The notes under the pieces were generated by a model. It did no database searches, had not been told where the DNA came from, and saw only the letters and a program-made list of their open reading frames with translations. Source: Ktedonobacteria bacterium (lineage in GTDB: Bacteria; Chloroflexota; Ktedonobacteria; Ktedonobacterales; JADMIN01). Taken from it: DNA of 37,434 nucleotides. The stretch covers positions 1-37,434 of the forward strand of contig DAHUXT010000003.1 of NCBI GenBank assembly GCA_027307065.1. The letters run 5' to 3'. Position 1 is the stretch's first letter, and every line of letters starts with the position of its first letter. The position numbers and the translations under genes were made by a program. Of this stretch, positions 15,221 through 23,034 are shown piece after piece.

Positions 15221-17424
15221 CTGACACCACAAAGAACCGACCAAAAGCGAACGCACACGATCTCGGCCCGAGACCAGCCGACGGTGACATGATAGATCCG
15301 TACGTGCTGCGCGGCTCAGCCAACTCTGCCGTGGAGAAGATTTCGCTCAAGCAGGGCGAGGCATTCATGGTGACTGACGCGCGTGGGGATTTGCCGGATT
15401 CCGAGCAGGAGACGGGGCTCTACTGGCATGGCACGCGCTTCCTGCGGGTCTGCGATATCTTCCTGGAAGGCCAGCCGATGGTTGCGCTGTCGCATTCAAT
15501 CTCGGACGAAGAAGGCACATGTCAGATTGACCTGACCAACCCATTTCTCCGTCTTTCCACGGAGCAAAGTATCTACCAGGGCGTGATACACGTGCGCCGC
15601 CAGCTTGAGTTGAGCGGGCACCAGTTGACGCAGACATTTCTGCTGACTAGCTTCGAGTCCGCACCAGTTGACGTACGTCTTGGACTCAAGACAGGCGCGG
15701 ACTTCCGCGACCTCTTCGAGATTCGCGGCTTGGAGCGTCGCAAACGTGGCAGCGAGCTGAAGCCACGCCTGGAGCGAGATGAGGTGGTCTTTAGCTATCT
15801 GGGGCTGGATAACGTCGAGCGAAAGACACGCATCCTGCTGGATCCTCCTGCGGATATGACTCGAAACAACGACGTATTCTGGCATCTGAGGTTGGAGCGC
15901 GGCGATACTGTTCAGATCAAGAGTGTGATCACCGTAAGCGAAGAGGCGCTCTCCGATAACAAAGCGGGCACCGACACCACAGAAAACGCCTGGGCAGCGC
16001 CAGGTTCACACCTGGATTTGCCGGAGGTCCGCAGCAACAACGTCTTCTTCAATCGCGTGCTGACGCGCGGCATGCACGATCTAAACATGATGTGCTCGCC
16101 AACGGCGGAAGGCATATATCCTTATGGCGGCATTCCATGGTATGTCTGCCCATTCGGGCGCGATGCGCTTATCACGAGCCTCGAATTCTTGCCGTGGTTT
16201 CCGCAGGTGGCGCAGGGCACACTGGCTTTCCTGTCGGCCTATCAGGGACAGAAGGAAGACGCGTTCACCGAGGAGGAGCCGGGGCGCATTTTGCACGAGT
16301 ATCGGCGCGGCGAGATGGCCAACTGCCGTGAGATACCGTTCATCCCTTATTACGGAACAATCGATGCGACACCCCTCTATCTGATGCTCTTCGAGGCGTA
16401 CATACGCTGGACGAACGATACCGAGTTCTTGAAGGCGCACTGGCCGAATGCCGAGGCTGCCGCCGAGTGGATGCTGAAGTACGGCGATCGTGACGGCGAC
16501 ACGTTTCTCGAATACGCGAATACATCGCCAAGCGGACTCGTCAACCAGGGGTGGAAGGATTCCTGGGATAGCGTTTCCTACGCCGACGGCCAGCTTGCGA
16601 AGCCACCGGTCGCGCTTTGCGAGGTACAGGGCTACGCCTACGCGGCATACAACGCGATGGCATACCTGGCAAATAGGCTCGGCAAACCAGAGCAGGTAAA
16701 CCGCTGGCACAACGCCGCAGAGACGCTTCGGGCAAATTTCCTGCTGTCGTTCTGGTGGGAAGACCAGCATACGTTCTATCTGGCGCTCGACGGCAACAAG
16801 GAGCCCTGCGATGTCGTCAGCTCCAACGCGGGACAATGTCTCTGGACGGGCATCGTCCCCAATGAGTGGGGCCACGCGATTGTCGACCGGATGCTGGCCG
16901 ACGACATGTGCACCGATTGGGGCATTCGCACCCTCTCAAGCCGTGAGCAGCGCTATAACCCGATGAGCTACCATAATGGATCAGTCTGGCCGCACGACAC
17001 GGCAATCGTGGCGGCGGGCTTCGCGCGCGTTGGCCGCAAAAAGGAGGCTGGCGAGTTGCTTGGCCATCTGTATGGAGCCAGCCTGTTCTTCGAGGGCGCT
17101 CGGCTGCCTGAATTATTCTGCGGGTTTGCCCGGCGAGGCGGGTTTGGCCCGACTCACTATCCGGCGTCATGCTCGCCACAATCGTGGGCGGCGGGCGCGC
17201 CATTCTTGATACTGAGCAGTATTCTCGGCTTCGAGCCCGAGGCTGAGCGCAACCGCCTGCTCCTGCGCCAACCAGTATTACCCGGATGGCTTGAACAACT
17301 GGACTTGCGGGGAATGCACCTGGGTGACCGACAGGCCCATCTCCATTTCACCGCTCAGGGAGGCAACACCGCCGTCACCCTTACTGGCGATATGGGTGTT
17401 GATGTACACGTACTGCCGAGTTAA
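15217..17424 (+). CDS. Amylo-alpha-1,6-glucosidase / glycogen-debranching-like glycoside hydrolase
   Basis: 735 aa. Residues ~35-260 form an N-terminal beta-sandwich of the 'glycogen debranching N-terminal bis' type (ETGLYWHGTRFL, LSHSISDEEG). Residues ~285-700 are an (alpha/alpha)6 barrel related to GH63/GH133 debranching glucosidases. Landmark segments are PFGRDALITS (~309-318), GWKDSWDS (~444-451), and NGSVWPHDTAIVAAG (~588-602), which carry acidic residues expected at the active site. There is no signal peptide, so it acts in the cytosol. The start at 15217 overlaps the GT4 stop codon by four bases; earlier in-frame starts would lie within the GT gene. It likely hydrolyses alpha-glycosidic bonds of glycogen or a related product of the coupled glycosyltransferase; the exact substrate is uncertain. 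Confidence 0.85.
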   Translation: MTDTTKNRPKANAHDLGPRPADGDMIDPYVLRGSANSAVEKISLKQGEAFMVTDARGDLPDSEQETGLYWHGTRFLRVCDIFLEGQPMVALSHSISDEEGTCQIDLTNPFLRLSTEQSIYQGVIHVRRQLELSGHQLTQTFLLTSFESAPVDVRLGLKTGADFRDLFEIRGLERRKRGSELKPRLERDEVVFSYLGLDNVERKTRILLDPPADMTRNNDVFWHLRLERGDTVQIKSVITVSEEALSDNKAGTDTTENAWAAPGSHLDLPEVRSNNVFFNRVLTRGMHDLNMMCSPTAEGIYPYGGIPWYVCPFGRDALITSLEFLPWFPQVAQGTLAFLSAYQGQKEDAFTEEEPGRILHEYRRGEMANCREIPFIPYYGTIDATPLYLMLFEAYIRWTNDTEFLKAHWPNAEAAAEWMLKYGDRDGDTFLEYANTSPSGLVNQGWKDSWDSVSYADGQLAKPPVALCEVQGYAYAAYNAMAYLANRLGKPEQVNRWHNAAETLRANFLLSFWWEDQHTFYLALDGNKEPCDVVSSNAGQCLWTGIVPNEWGHAIVDRMLADDMCTDWGIRTLSSREQRYNPMSYHNGSVWPHDTAIVAAGFARVGRKKEAGELLGHLYGASLFFEGARLPELFCGFARRGGFGPTHYPASCSPQSWAAGAPFLILSSILGFEPEAERNRLLLRQPVLPGWLEQLDLRGMHLGDRQAHLHFTAQGGNTAVTLTGDMGVDVHVLPS

Positions 17425-17615
17425 GCCGCACGTATACCTAGTGGCAGATGAGACAGTTTTCGACTGGCGCTGACCTAACAGTTTCGCTGGTCGCAACCTG
17501 CTCTCATCATGCCTGCTGTGCTATCCTCTCTCTGAGGCACGTAGTCGTGAATGATGCAACGCTGAGGTACTCGTCCTGACAACTCAGCGCATGTGGAGTG
17601 GAGGGGACTCACTGC

Positions 17616-18635
17616 ATGACGGTTTCACAACCTCTGGCCCCAGCTGAGGAGACGGCGCAACTCTTTTCCGTGGAAGCCATGCCGGAGGCTGGCTCACCCT
17701 CGGTGAAACCCTTCATATCACGCATTCCGTGGTATGCCTGGGCAGGCGCCGCGCTCAACATTGTCGCGTGGGCTATGTCATGGACGCGCATCGGCGAGTG
17801 GAACGGACTGGCAGTCAGCGGACATACATACCTCGGGGCAAGCGTTCATCTGTGGGCGTACACCTTCTTTCCGATCTGGTTCGGATTCGTTCTCGTGCTG
17901 GATGGCATCAACGTAGCGCGCACGGGTTCGTCGCCGCTCTCTCGCGACTGGCGCGGGTTCATCTTGCTCTTCCTGCTCTCGATTCCTTTCTGGTGGGTCT
18001 TCGAGATTCTCAACATTCCGGTACACAACTGGCGCTACTTCTTCGACCAGCCCATCAATACCAACACGTTTGGCGGATGGATCGAATACCATGCGATCTC
18101 GTCGCTCTGCTTCAGCACTGTGTTGCCAGCCGTCCTGGAAATCGCCGAGATTTTGGCCAGCTTCGCGGCACTTCGCCCACGGCTGGCGCCCAATGATCCC
18201 GGCCCACGTGTCAAGCTGTCTACCGCGATCATCCTGATGGCGGTGGGCGTGGCTGGCCTAATTCTGCCGTTTGTCGCGCCGTACTACGCGTTCGGGCTGC
18301 TCTGGCTCGGCGTCACGTTCGTGCTCGACCCTATCAACAACCGCGCCCGCGTAAAATCTGCCCTGGGTCACCTGCTCGCGGGCGACTGGCGATTTTTCGT
18401 GCTCATGCCGCTCGCCGCGCTCTGTTGTGGCTTCTTTTGGGAGATGTGGAACTCGCTGGCACTGCCCAAATGGGTCTACACCATCGGCCTGGTAGAAAGC
18501 TGGCACATCCCCCACCTCTTCGAGATGCCGCTGATCGGTTACACGGGCTACCTGCCGTTCGGCGTCGAGCTGTTCGTAATGTACCAGTTCGCGTTATTGC
18601 TGATGGGCCGCCGCAAGGATGTTCTCACGGTATAG
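17616..18635 (+). CDS. Polytopic membrane protein of unknown function
   Basis: 339 aa. After a ~35-residue polar N-terminus there are about eight hydrophobic segments, rich in Trp, Phe and Pro. Recurring patterns include IPFWWVFEILNIPVHNW (~123-139) and GFFWEMWNSLALPKW (~271-285), two copies of an F-W-x-x-(F/W)-E-x-x-N arrangement that may reflect an internal repeat. I do not recognise a named family. The ATG at 17616 follows GGAGGGG (17600-17606) by nine bases; a GTG at 17598 would overlap this site. It converges with the nickel permease gene, with 15 bp between stops. Conserved Trp, Glu and Asn inside membrane segments suggest a ligand- or metal-binding site, but this is inference. Confidence 0.7.
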   Translation: MTVSQPLAPAEETAQLFSVEAMPEAGSPSVKPFISRIPWYAWAGAALNIVAWAMSWTRIGEWNGLAVSGHTYLGASVHLWAYTFFPIWFGFVLVLDGINVARTGSSPLSRDWRGFILLFLLSIPFWWVFEILNIPVHNWRYFFDQPINTNTFGGWIEYHAISSLCFSTVLPAVLEIAEILASFAALRPRLAPNDPGPRVKLSTAIILMAVGVAGLILPFVAPYYAFGLLWLGVTFVLDPINNRARVKSALGHLLAGDWRFFVLMPLAALCCGFFWEMWNSLALPKWVYTIGLVESWHIPHLFEMPLIGYTGYLPFGVELFVMYQFALLLMGRRKDVLTV

Positions 18636-18650
18636 CGAGGCGGATAGAGT

Positions 18651-19730
18651 TCAGGCGGCGCTGCCCGATTCGGTCGGGTTGAGATCAATTTCTTCGTATC
18701 GCTTCACACGGTAGATAACCGTGGAGACGAGCCAGCTTAGCAACAGAATCGCCACGATGAAAAAGCCGAGATGGCTCAGGTCGAGCGTATTGTTGATGAA
18801 GTCCCAGACGGAGCCGTGGAGGTTCAGTTCGCCTGAGATGACTTGAAGCACCTCAATAGCGCCCACGATCAACGCCACCAGCACTGAGACGAGTGTGATG
18901 TTGAGGTTGTAATAAAGTTTGCGGACCGGCTTCACGAATGCCCACCCATAGGCGCCGAGCATCAACACACCATCTGTTGTATCGGCGAGCGTCATGCCCG
19001 CGGTAAAGAGCAGCGGAAAGACCATGATAAAGAGAAAGGGAACGCCCTTCTGCGCCGAGATGGCCGAGAGCGCCAACAGCCCTACTTCGCTGGCGGTATC
19101 GAACCCGAGACCGAAGAGAAAGCCAACCGGATACATCAACCAGCTCTCGCGGACAAAACGAAAAAGTGGCCGAAAAAACCTGCCGAGCAGACCGCGCTGT
19201 GCCAGAAATTCCTCGATCTTCTGCTCGTTGTATTCGCCACCATTGGTGACCTGGCGAAACGTTTTGACGATATCCATCAGGATGAGCAGATTGAGCGCGG
19301 CAATCAAGAAGAGAAAGGCCGCCGAAACACTCGTCCCGATGACGCCGCCAATGGCCTGAAAACTCGGCAGTTCTTTCTGGACGAAGAGCGAAGCGCCAGC
19401 CAGCACGATGCTCAGCAGCACGACGACCGTCGAGTGCCCCAGCGAAAAGAACGTGCCCACGGCAACGGGACGCTTGCCATCCTGCATAAGTTTGCGGGTG
19501 ACGTTATCGATCGCGGAGATATGGTCGGCGTCCACGGCATGTCGCAAGCCAAGGCCATAGGCGACGAATCCGAGCGCGATGAACTTGGGATCATGCAATT
19601 GCACCGACGCCAGCACGGCCATCAGCCATGCCACGATGTTCACTCCGATCAGCACCGCGTAGAGCGCGACGATACGTGTGCGCAGACCAGAATCGCCGCT
19701 CCGCAGCACGCGCAAGAGTCCAGAGAACAT
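18651..19730 (-). CDS. NiCoT-family nickel/cobalt permease (HoxN/NixA type)
   Basis: 359-aa inner-membrane transporter with about eight hydrophobic segments. Family signatures are complete: RHAVDADHI (63-71, the HX4DH motif in helix II), FFSLGHSTVV (94-103), LGFDTASEVGLLAL (208-221) and GMTLADTTDG (245-254). Members take up Ni2+ and/or Co2+ for urease, hydrogenase or cobalamin enzymes; none of those genes is in the window. The start at 19730 follows GGAGG with five bases between; the 23 residues that an upstream in-frame start would add do not look like the family. A Fur-family regulator lies 260 bp upstream on the same strand, and an inverted repeat lies in between (19899-19914), suggesting metal-dependent control. 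Confidence 0.93.
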   Translation of the reverse strand: MFSGLLRVLRSGDSGLRTRIVALYAVLIGVNIVAWLMAVLASVQLHDPKFIALGFVAYGLGLRHAVDADHISAIDNVTRKLMQDGKRPVAVGTFFSLGHSTVVVLLSIVLAGASLFVQKELPSFQAIGGVIGTSVSAAFLFLIAALNLLILMDIVKTFRQVTNGGEYNEQKIEEFLAQRGLLGRFFRPLFRFVRESWLMYPVGFLFGLGFDTASEVGLLALSAISAQKGVPFLFIMVFPLLFTAGMTLADTTDGVLMLGAYGWAFVKPVRKLYYNLNITLVSVLVALIVGAIEVLQVISGELNLHGSVWDFINNTLDLSHLGFFIVAILLLSWLVSTVIYRVKRYEEIDLNPTESGSAA

Positions 19731-19898
19731 CGTCGCCTCCCTCGTGAGTCTGATATGCCCGCCGTCGCGGGCCACTGTAAGTAACACCAGCGAGCGCAAT
19801 TTGGTTTACCGGTTATTCTTACCGATGCCCGTTGCGACGGATGACCCGCGTCAGTAATGACGATAGCGCGCAGGGCGGCTTCTTGCAAGTCTTCGCAT

Positions 19899-19914
19899 CT
19901 GCATGTATTTGCAG
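19899..19914. promoter_or_regulatory. CTGCA-N6-TGCAG inverted repeat upstream of the nickel permease
   Basis: Perfect 5-bp arms around tgtatt, with partial extension of the symmetry (ATCTGCA/TGCAGGAT). It lies about 170 bp before the permease start and just after the fur stop. A TTGCAA occurs at 19883-19888. A role as operator for the adjacent Fur-family protein is plausible but unproven. Confidence 0.35.
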
Positions 19915-19990
19915 GATACACGCCACACGGAGTATTGGATGAGGGCCTCTGCTTTTCGGGGGAGCCGTGATTCACAACACACGAGTGGAT

Positions 19991-20455
19991 TTAGCGGACC
20001 GATTGCTCCAGGGCCGCCAGGCATGCCTGACAGCAGCCGAAGAGCGCGAGGTGGCGCGAATTGGTCGCGAATCCATACCCATGCAAAATGCTCTCGTGCA
20101 GTGGTTGCAGCGCTTTGTCATCCACTTCGAGCACCGCATGGCAGTGTTCGCAGACGAGGTGATGATGCGGCGCCTCGCCGACCAGTTCAAAGTAGCTAAT
20201 GCCACTGCCAAAATCGGACTGCGCCACCAGGCCGATCGAAATGAGCATTTCAAGTGTCCGGTAGATGGTTGCGAGGTTGATAGCGGGATAGCGTAGTGCC
20301 GCCCAGCGCAATATCTCGTCGGCGGTGATATGCCCGGAGTGTGCGGCGAGAGCCTCTAACACGATCAGCCGTTGCGGGGTCACCCGCACGCCCTGGCGGC
20401 GCAGGCGCTCGACATAAGAGGGTTCCGTGTGTGGTTGTAGCATGTTGTCGTCCAT
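19991..20455 (-). CDS. Fur-family metal-dependent transcriptional regulator
   Basis: 154-aa Fur/Zur/Nur-type repressor. The N-terminal winged helix includes GVRVTPQRLIVLEAL (22-36), SGHITADEI (40-48) and the recognition helix LATIYRTLEML (61-71). The dimerisation domain carries metal ligands in EAPHHHLVCEHC (94-105) and a structural Zn(Cys)4 site formed by Cys102/Cys105 and Cys142/Cys145 (CQAC). The start at 20455 (MDDNMLQ) has only a weak ribosome-binding site; ATG at 20443 is an alternative. It lies upstream of, and on the same strand as, a NiCoT permease, which favours a nickel sensor (Nur) over an iron sensor, but metal specificity is inference from context. Confidence 0.9.
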   Translation of the reverse strand: MDDNMLQPHTEPSYVERLRRQGVRVTPQRLIVLEALAAHSGHITADEILRWAALRYPAINLATIYRTLEMLISIGLVAQSDFGSGISYFELVGEAPHHHLVCEHCHAVLEVDDKALQPLHESILHGYGFATNSRHLALFGCCQACLAALEQSVR

Positions 20456-20790
20456 GAGAAAAATCCGAGCGTGTTTCGAGCGATCATGATACGACCCCGA
20501 GCACCTGGTGACCGATTCGAGGTCCTTACGTTCTAGTATGGGCTGAATCGCACCGTGACGCAAGCCATCAGCCATAGTCTGATCCACGATGAAACGGCGA
20601 TATGTGAGCCACCTCACAGGCGAGACGAAACATTTCGCCACCGTTTACCCGTAGTACAAGAGAGAGGCGCAGTGCCGCCGCGTCTGGCTTCGCCGCGTGC
20701 CTTTCCAAATGTCCGTTCACGCACCGCCGATGCCGGGCCGCTGTGGTAGTATATTGTCGGAATCCTGGGAGGAAGTAGAGGACTTTGGGC
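20456..20790. other. Divergent fur/ribF intergenic region
   Basis: 335 bp between the divergent fur-family and ribF starts. It contains a perfect TGTGA-N6-TCACA dyad (20603-20618) and a TATATT box (20750-20755) some 40 bp before ribF with no recognisable -35. The open frames here look like chance frames. Confidence 0.55.
20603..20618. promoter_or_regulatory. Perfect CRP/FNR-type dyad TGTGA-N6-TCACA
   Basis: TGTGA (20603-20607), gccacc, TCACA (20614-20618): exact match to the E. coli CRP half-site pair with the correct six-base spacing. It lies about 150 bp upstream of the fur-family start and 170 bp upstream of ribF, so either could be the target. Confidence 0.45.
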
Positions 20791-21759
20791 GTGGAGTACG
20801 TTTTCACACTGCCAGCAGAGCGGCAGGCGGCGGTACTCGCCATCAGCTCGTTTGATGGTGTACACCGCGAGCACCAGCGCATGTTGGCCGAAACGGTCGC
20901 CCTCGCGCGTCGGCATGGCGCGGCGCCGATTGCGCTTCTTCCCTGGCCTGTAACTTCCGGTGACGCCACCGCGAACGGCATCTTGACGACACTCAGCGAG
21001 CGGATTGCTCTCATCGAGCGATGCGCGCCCAGCGTGCGCGTTGTGGTGCTCGCGGCGGATGCGGCGCAGCCTTGGTCACCTGAGACGCTCATCCAACGTA
21101 TCACTGCTGGGTGGGATGTCGCGGGCGTCGTCGTGGATCCGTTGGCGGAGGAAGCGCTCTGCGGCACAGAACTTGCCGAATTGGCGCGATTGACTGGTTT
21201 GTCGGTATTGTCGATAGCCAGCGAAACCGCGGCTGTTGCGCCGACGGGCGCGCAGATCGGCTCGGCAATATCCGAGGGGCGAGTTTCCGATGCGGCGCTC
21301 CTGCTCACCTACAACTACACGCTTGTGGCTGAGGTGGTGGGCGGAGATCGGCGCGGTAGGCTGCTCGGCTTCCCAACGGCGAATCTGCGAGTCGACGCAG
21401 GCAAGGCGATCCCTGGCAACGGCATCTATGCGGTGCTTGTGGGGTTGCCGGGCGAGCAAGACGCGGTGCGGCCAGCGGTGGCCAGTGTCGGAGTGCGTCC
21501 GACATTCGGCGACGGCAATGCGCGGCTGGTTGAAGTCCATCTGTTAGACCTCAGCATGGACCTCTACGGAGTCCGCATTACGACGGCATTTGTCGAGTGG
21601 CTGCGCTCGGAGGAGCGATTCGCCACGGTGGAGGCGCTCATCGAACAGATGCGCGCCGATGTCGAGCAGGCACGCCGTCATCTCGCCCGTCACGCGGCGT
21701 CGCGGCTAGACGAGCGCGAGGCACACGGGCGATTCCATCAGGATGATGCCCATCCGTGA
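20791..21759 (+). CDS. ribF: RibF-like riboflavin kinase with degenerate FAD-synthetase domain
   Basis: 322 aa, normal RibF length. RibF makes FMN and then FAD through a C-terminal riboflavin kinase and an N-terminal FMN adenylyltransferase. The kinase half is well preserved: GRLLGFPTANL (189-199), AIPGNGIYAV (206-215), ASVGVRPTFG (231-240), and VEVHLLD with the likely catalytic Glu248. The N-terminal half keeps SFDGVHREH (20-28), where FDGxHxGH is usual, so the HxGH glycine is Glu. The usual DFxFG segment and the ISSTxIR-type motif are not recognisable. FAD synthesis by this copy is therefore doubtful. The start is uncertain: GTG 20791 after GAGG (20778-20781) is preferred over TTG 20785. 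It lies immediately upstream of the FHA-FtsW genes. Confidence 0.85.
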   Translation: MEYVFTLPAERQAAVLAISSFDGVHREHQRMLAETVALARRHGAAPIALLPWPVTSGDATANGILTTLSERIALIERCAPSVRVVVLAADAAQPWSPETLIQRITAGWDVAGVVVDPLAEEALCGTELAELARLTGLSVLSIASETAAVAPTGAQIGSAISEGRVSDAALLLTYNYTLVAEVVGGDRRGRLLGFPTANLRVDAGKAIPGNGIYAVLVGLPGEQDAVRPAVASVGVRPTFGDGNARLVEVHLLDLSMDLYGVRITTAFVEWLRSEERFATVEALIEQMRADVEQARRHLARHAASRLDEREAHGRFHQDDAHP

Positions 21760-21776
21760 TGGGGGAGGAATCATAT

Positions 21777-22556
21777 ATGGGCATTGCCAGTAAGTTTGAG
21801 GCCACGATGCGCGGCCTGGTCGAAGGGACGTTCGGCCGGTTGATTCGCACCAGCCTTCAGCGGAATGAATTCGGCCCGCAGGTGGAGCGCGCGATGGAGA
21901 ATCACCTGCGTGGCAGCCCCAATGGACGAGAAGCGCCCACGCTGTACGATATCTATCTGAGCGTGAAGGACTATGGCATCTACGGAAACGATTCCAAGCT
22001 GGCTCAGGAACTGTCGGGGCAGCTCGTCCAGATGGCCCGCGAGCGCTCCTACTGGCTTGAGCGCAAACCCGTCATTCGCTTCCTGGAAGATCCGCATGTC
22101 ATCACCGGGCAGATGCGGGTCGCGGCGTACGACCTGACCGAAGAAGCGGCGCCGTCTGGCGTGGATATGGGCGACGAGACGCGCTCGATTGGCCCGGCAG
22201 AGGTGCAGAAACTCAATGAGGATATCGCCCGCGAGCAAGCGCGCAATCAAGACACTGCATCATTGCCGCCCGCGTGGCTGACACTCTTCCGGCCGACGCG
22301 CGGCCAGCCGATGCGGCTGCTCCATTCTCCCATTCATATTGGGCGCCATCTTTCCAATGAAGTCATTGTCAATGATCGTCGCGTCTCGCGCCACCACGCC
22401 GAAATCCGCTACGAGCGCGGCCAGTTCGTGCTCTACGATCTCGGTTCGACCAATGGCGTGAAGATCAATGGCGTTCAAGCGCGCCAACCCGTTCCCTTGC
22501 GCAATAATGATCTGGTTACCGTGGGCAGCCACGAGTTCGTCTTCCAGCGGAGGTAG
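21777..22556 (+). CDS. FhaA-like protein: DUF3662 plus C-terminal FHA domain
   Basis: 259 aa. Residues 1-115 match the FhaA N-terminal domain (DUF3662), starting MGIASKFEATMRGLVEGTFG and including ENHLRG and YDIYLSVKDY. A ~50-residue charged linker follows. The FHA domain (~168-256) has GRHLSNE (189-195), SRHHAEI (204-210) and DLGSTNG (221-227), the residues that read phosphothreonine. In actinobacteria FhaA couples Ser/Thr kinase signalling to cell-wall synthesis. The ATG at 21777 follows GGGGGAGGA (21761-21769) by seven bases and lies 17 bp after ribF. The next FHA gene starts one base after this stop codon, so they form one unit. No Ser/Thr kinase gene is in the window. Confidence 0.9.
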   Translation: MGIASKFEATMRGLVEGTFGRLIRTSLQRNEFGPQVERAMENHLRGSPNGREAPTLYDIYLSVKDYGIYGNDSKLAQELSGQLVQMARERSYWLERKPVIRFLEDPHVITGQMRVAAYDLTEEAAPSGVDMGDETRSIGPAEVQKLNEDIAREQARNQDTASLPPAWLTLFRPTRGQPMRLLHSPIHIGRHLSNEVIVNDRRVSRHHAEIRYERGQFVLYDLGSTNGVKINGVQARQPVPLRNNDLVTVGSHEFVFQRR

Positions 22557-22557
22557 C

Positions 22558-23007
22558 ATGGGGCTGGACACTTATTCCGTTTTGCTCATCCTACGCATCG
22601 TGCTCGTTGCAATCCTCTATCTCGTCATCTTGCGCGTCGTAGGGGTTGCGCGGCGCGAGATGCGTGTGGCCGAGCGCGCGCCTGGCTTGGTGACACGCGG
22701 CAAAGACGTTGTTGGCCACCTGGTAGTCATTGATAGCGGCTCCACGCCACTGCGCCCCGGCGCTCGCCTGGATGTCGAGCCGATCACTACGATTGGCCGG
22801 TCGCCTACCAATACCATTGTGCTGGATAGCACCTTCGTCTCGACCGAGCACACACGCATCCTGTTCCGCGACCGTTCACTGTGGGTCGAAGACATGAGCA
22901 GCCGCAATGGGACGCTTGTGGACCAGAATCGCATCACAGCGCCGGTCGCCGTAACCCCTGGAACGATTCTCCAGGTCGGCGACGTGCGCTTCAAGTTTGC
23001 CGTCTAG
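22558..23007 (+). CDS. Membrane-anchored FHA-domain protein (FhaB/FipA-like)
   Basis: 149 aa. One N-terminal transmembrane helix (~6-30, LLILRIVLVAILYLVILRVV) anchors a cytosolic domain. The FHA fold covers ~55-147 with TIGRSPTNTI (78-87), STEHTRI (95-101) and SSRNGTL (114-120), so the phosphothreonine-binding residues are kept. The architecture and order (DUF3662-FHA, then TM-FHA, then FtsW/RodA) match the actinobacterial fhaA-fhaB-rodA cluster. The ATG at 22558 starts one base after the preceding stop, with GGAGGT (22549-22554) overlapping the end of that gene; earlier in-frame starts would lie inside the neighbour. Confidence 0.88.
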   Translation: MGLDTYSVLLILRIVLVAILYLVILRVVGVARREMRVAERAPGLVTRGKDVVGHLVVIDSGSTPLRPGARLDVEPITTIGRSPTNTIVLDSTFVSTEHTRILFRDRSLWVEDMSSRNGTLVDQNRITAPVAVTPGTILQVGDVRFKFAV

Positions 23008-23034
23008 GCGGGCCAGCCTCAGGAGAGATAACTG

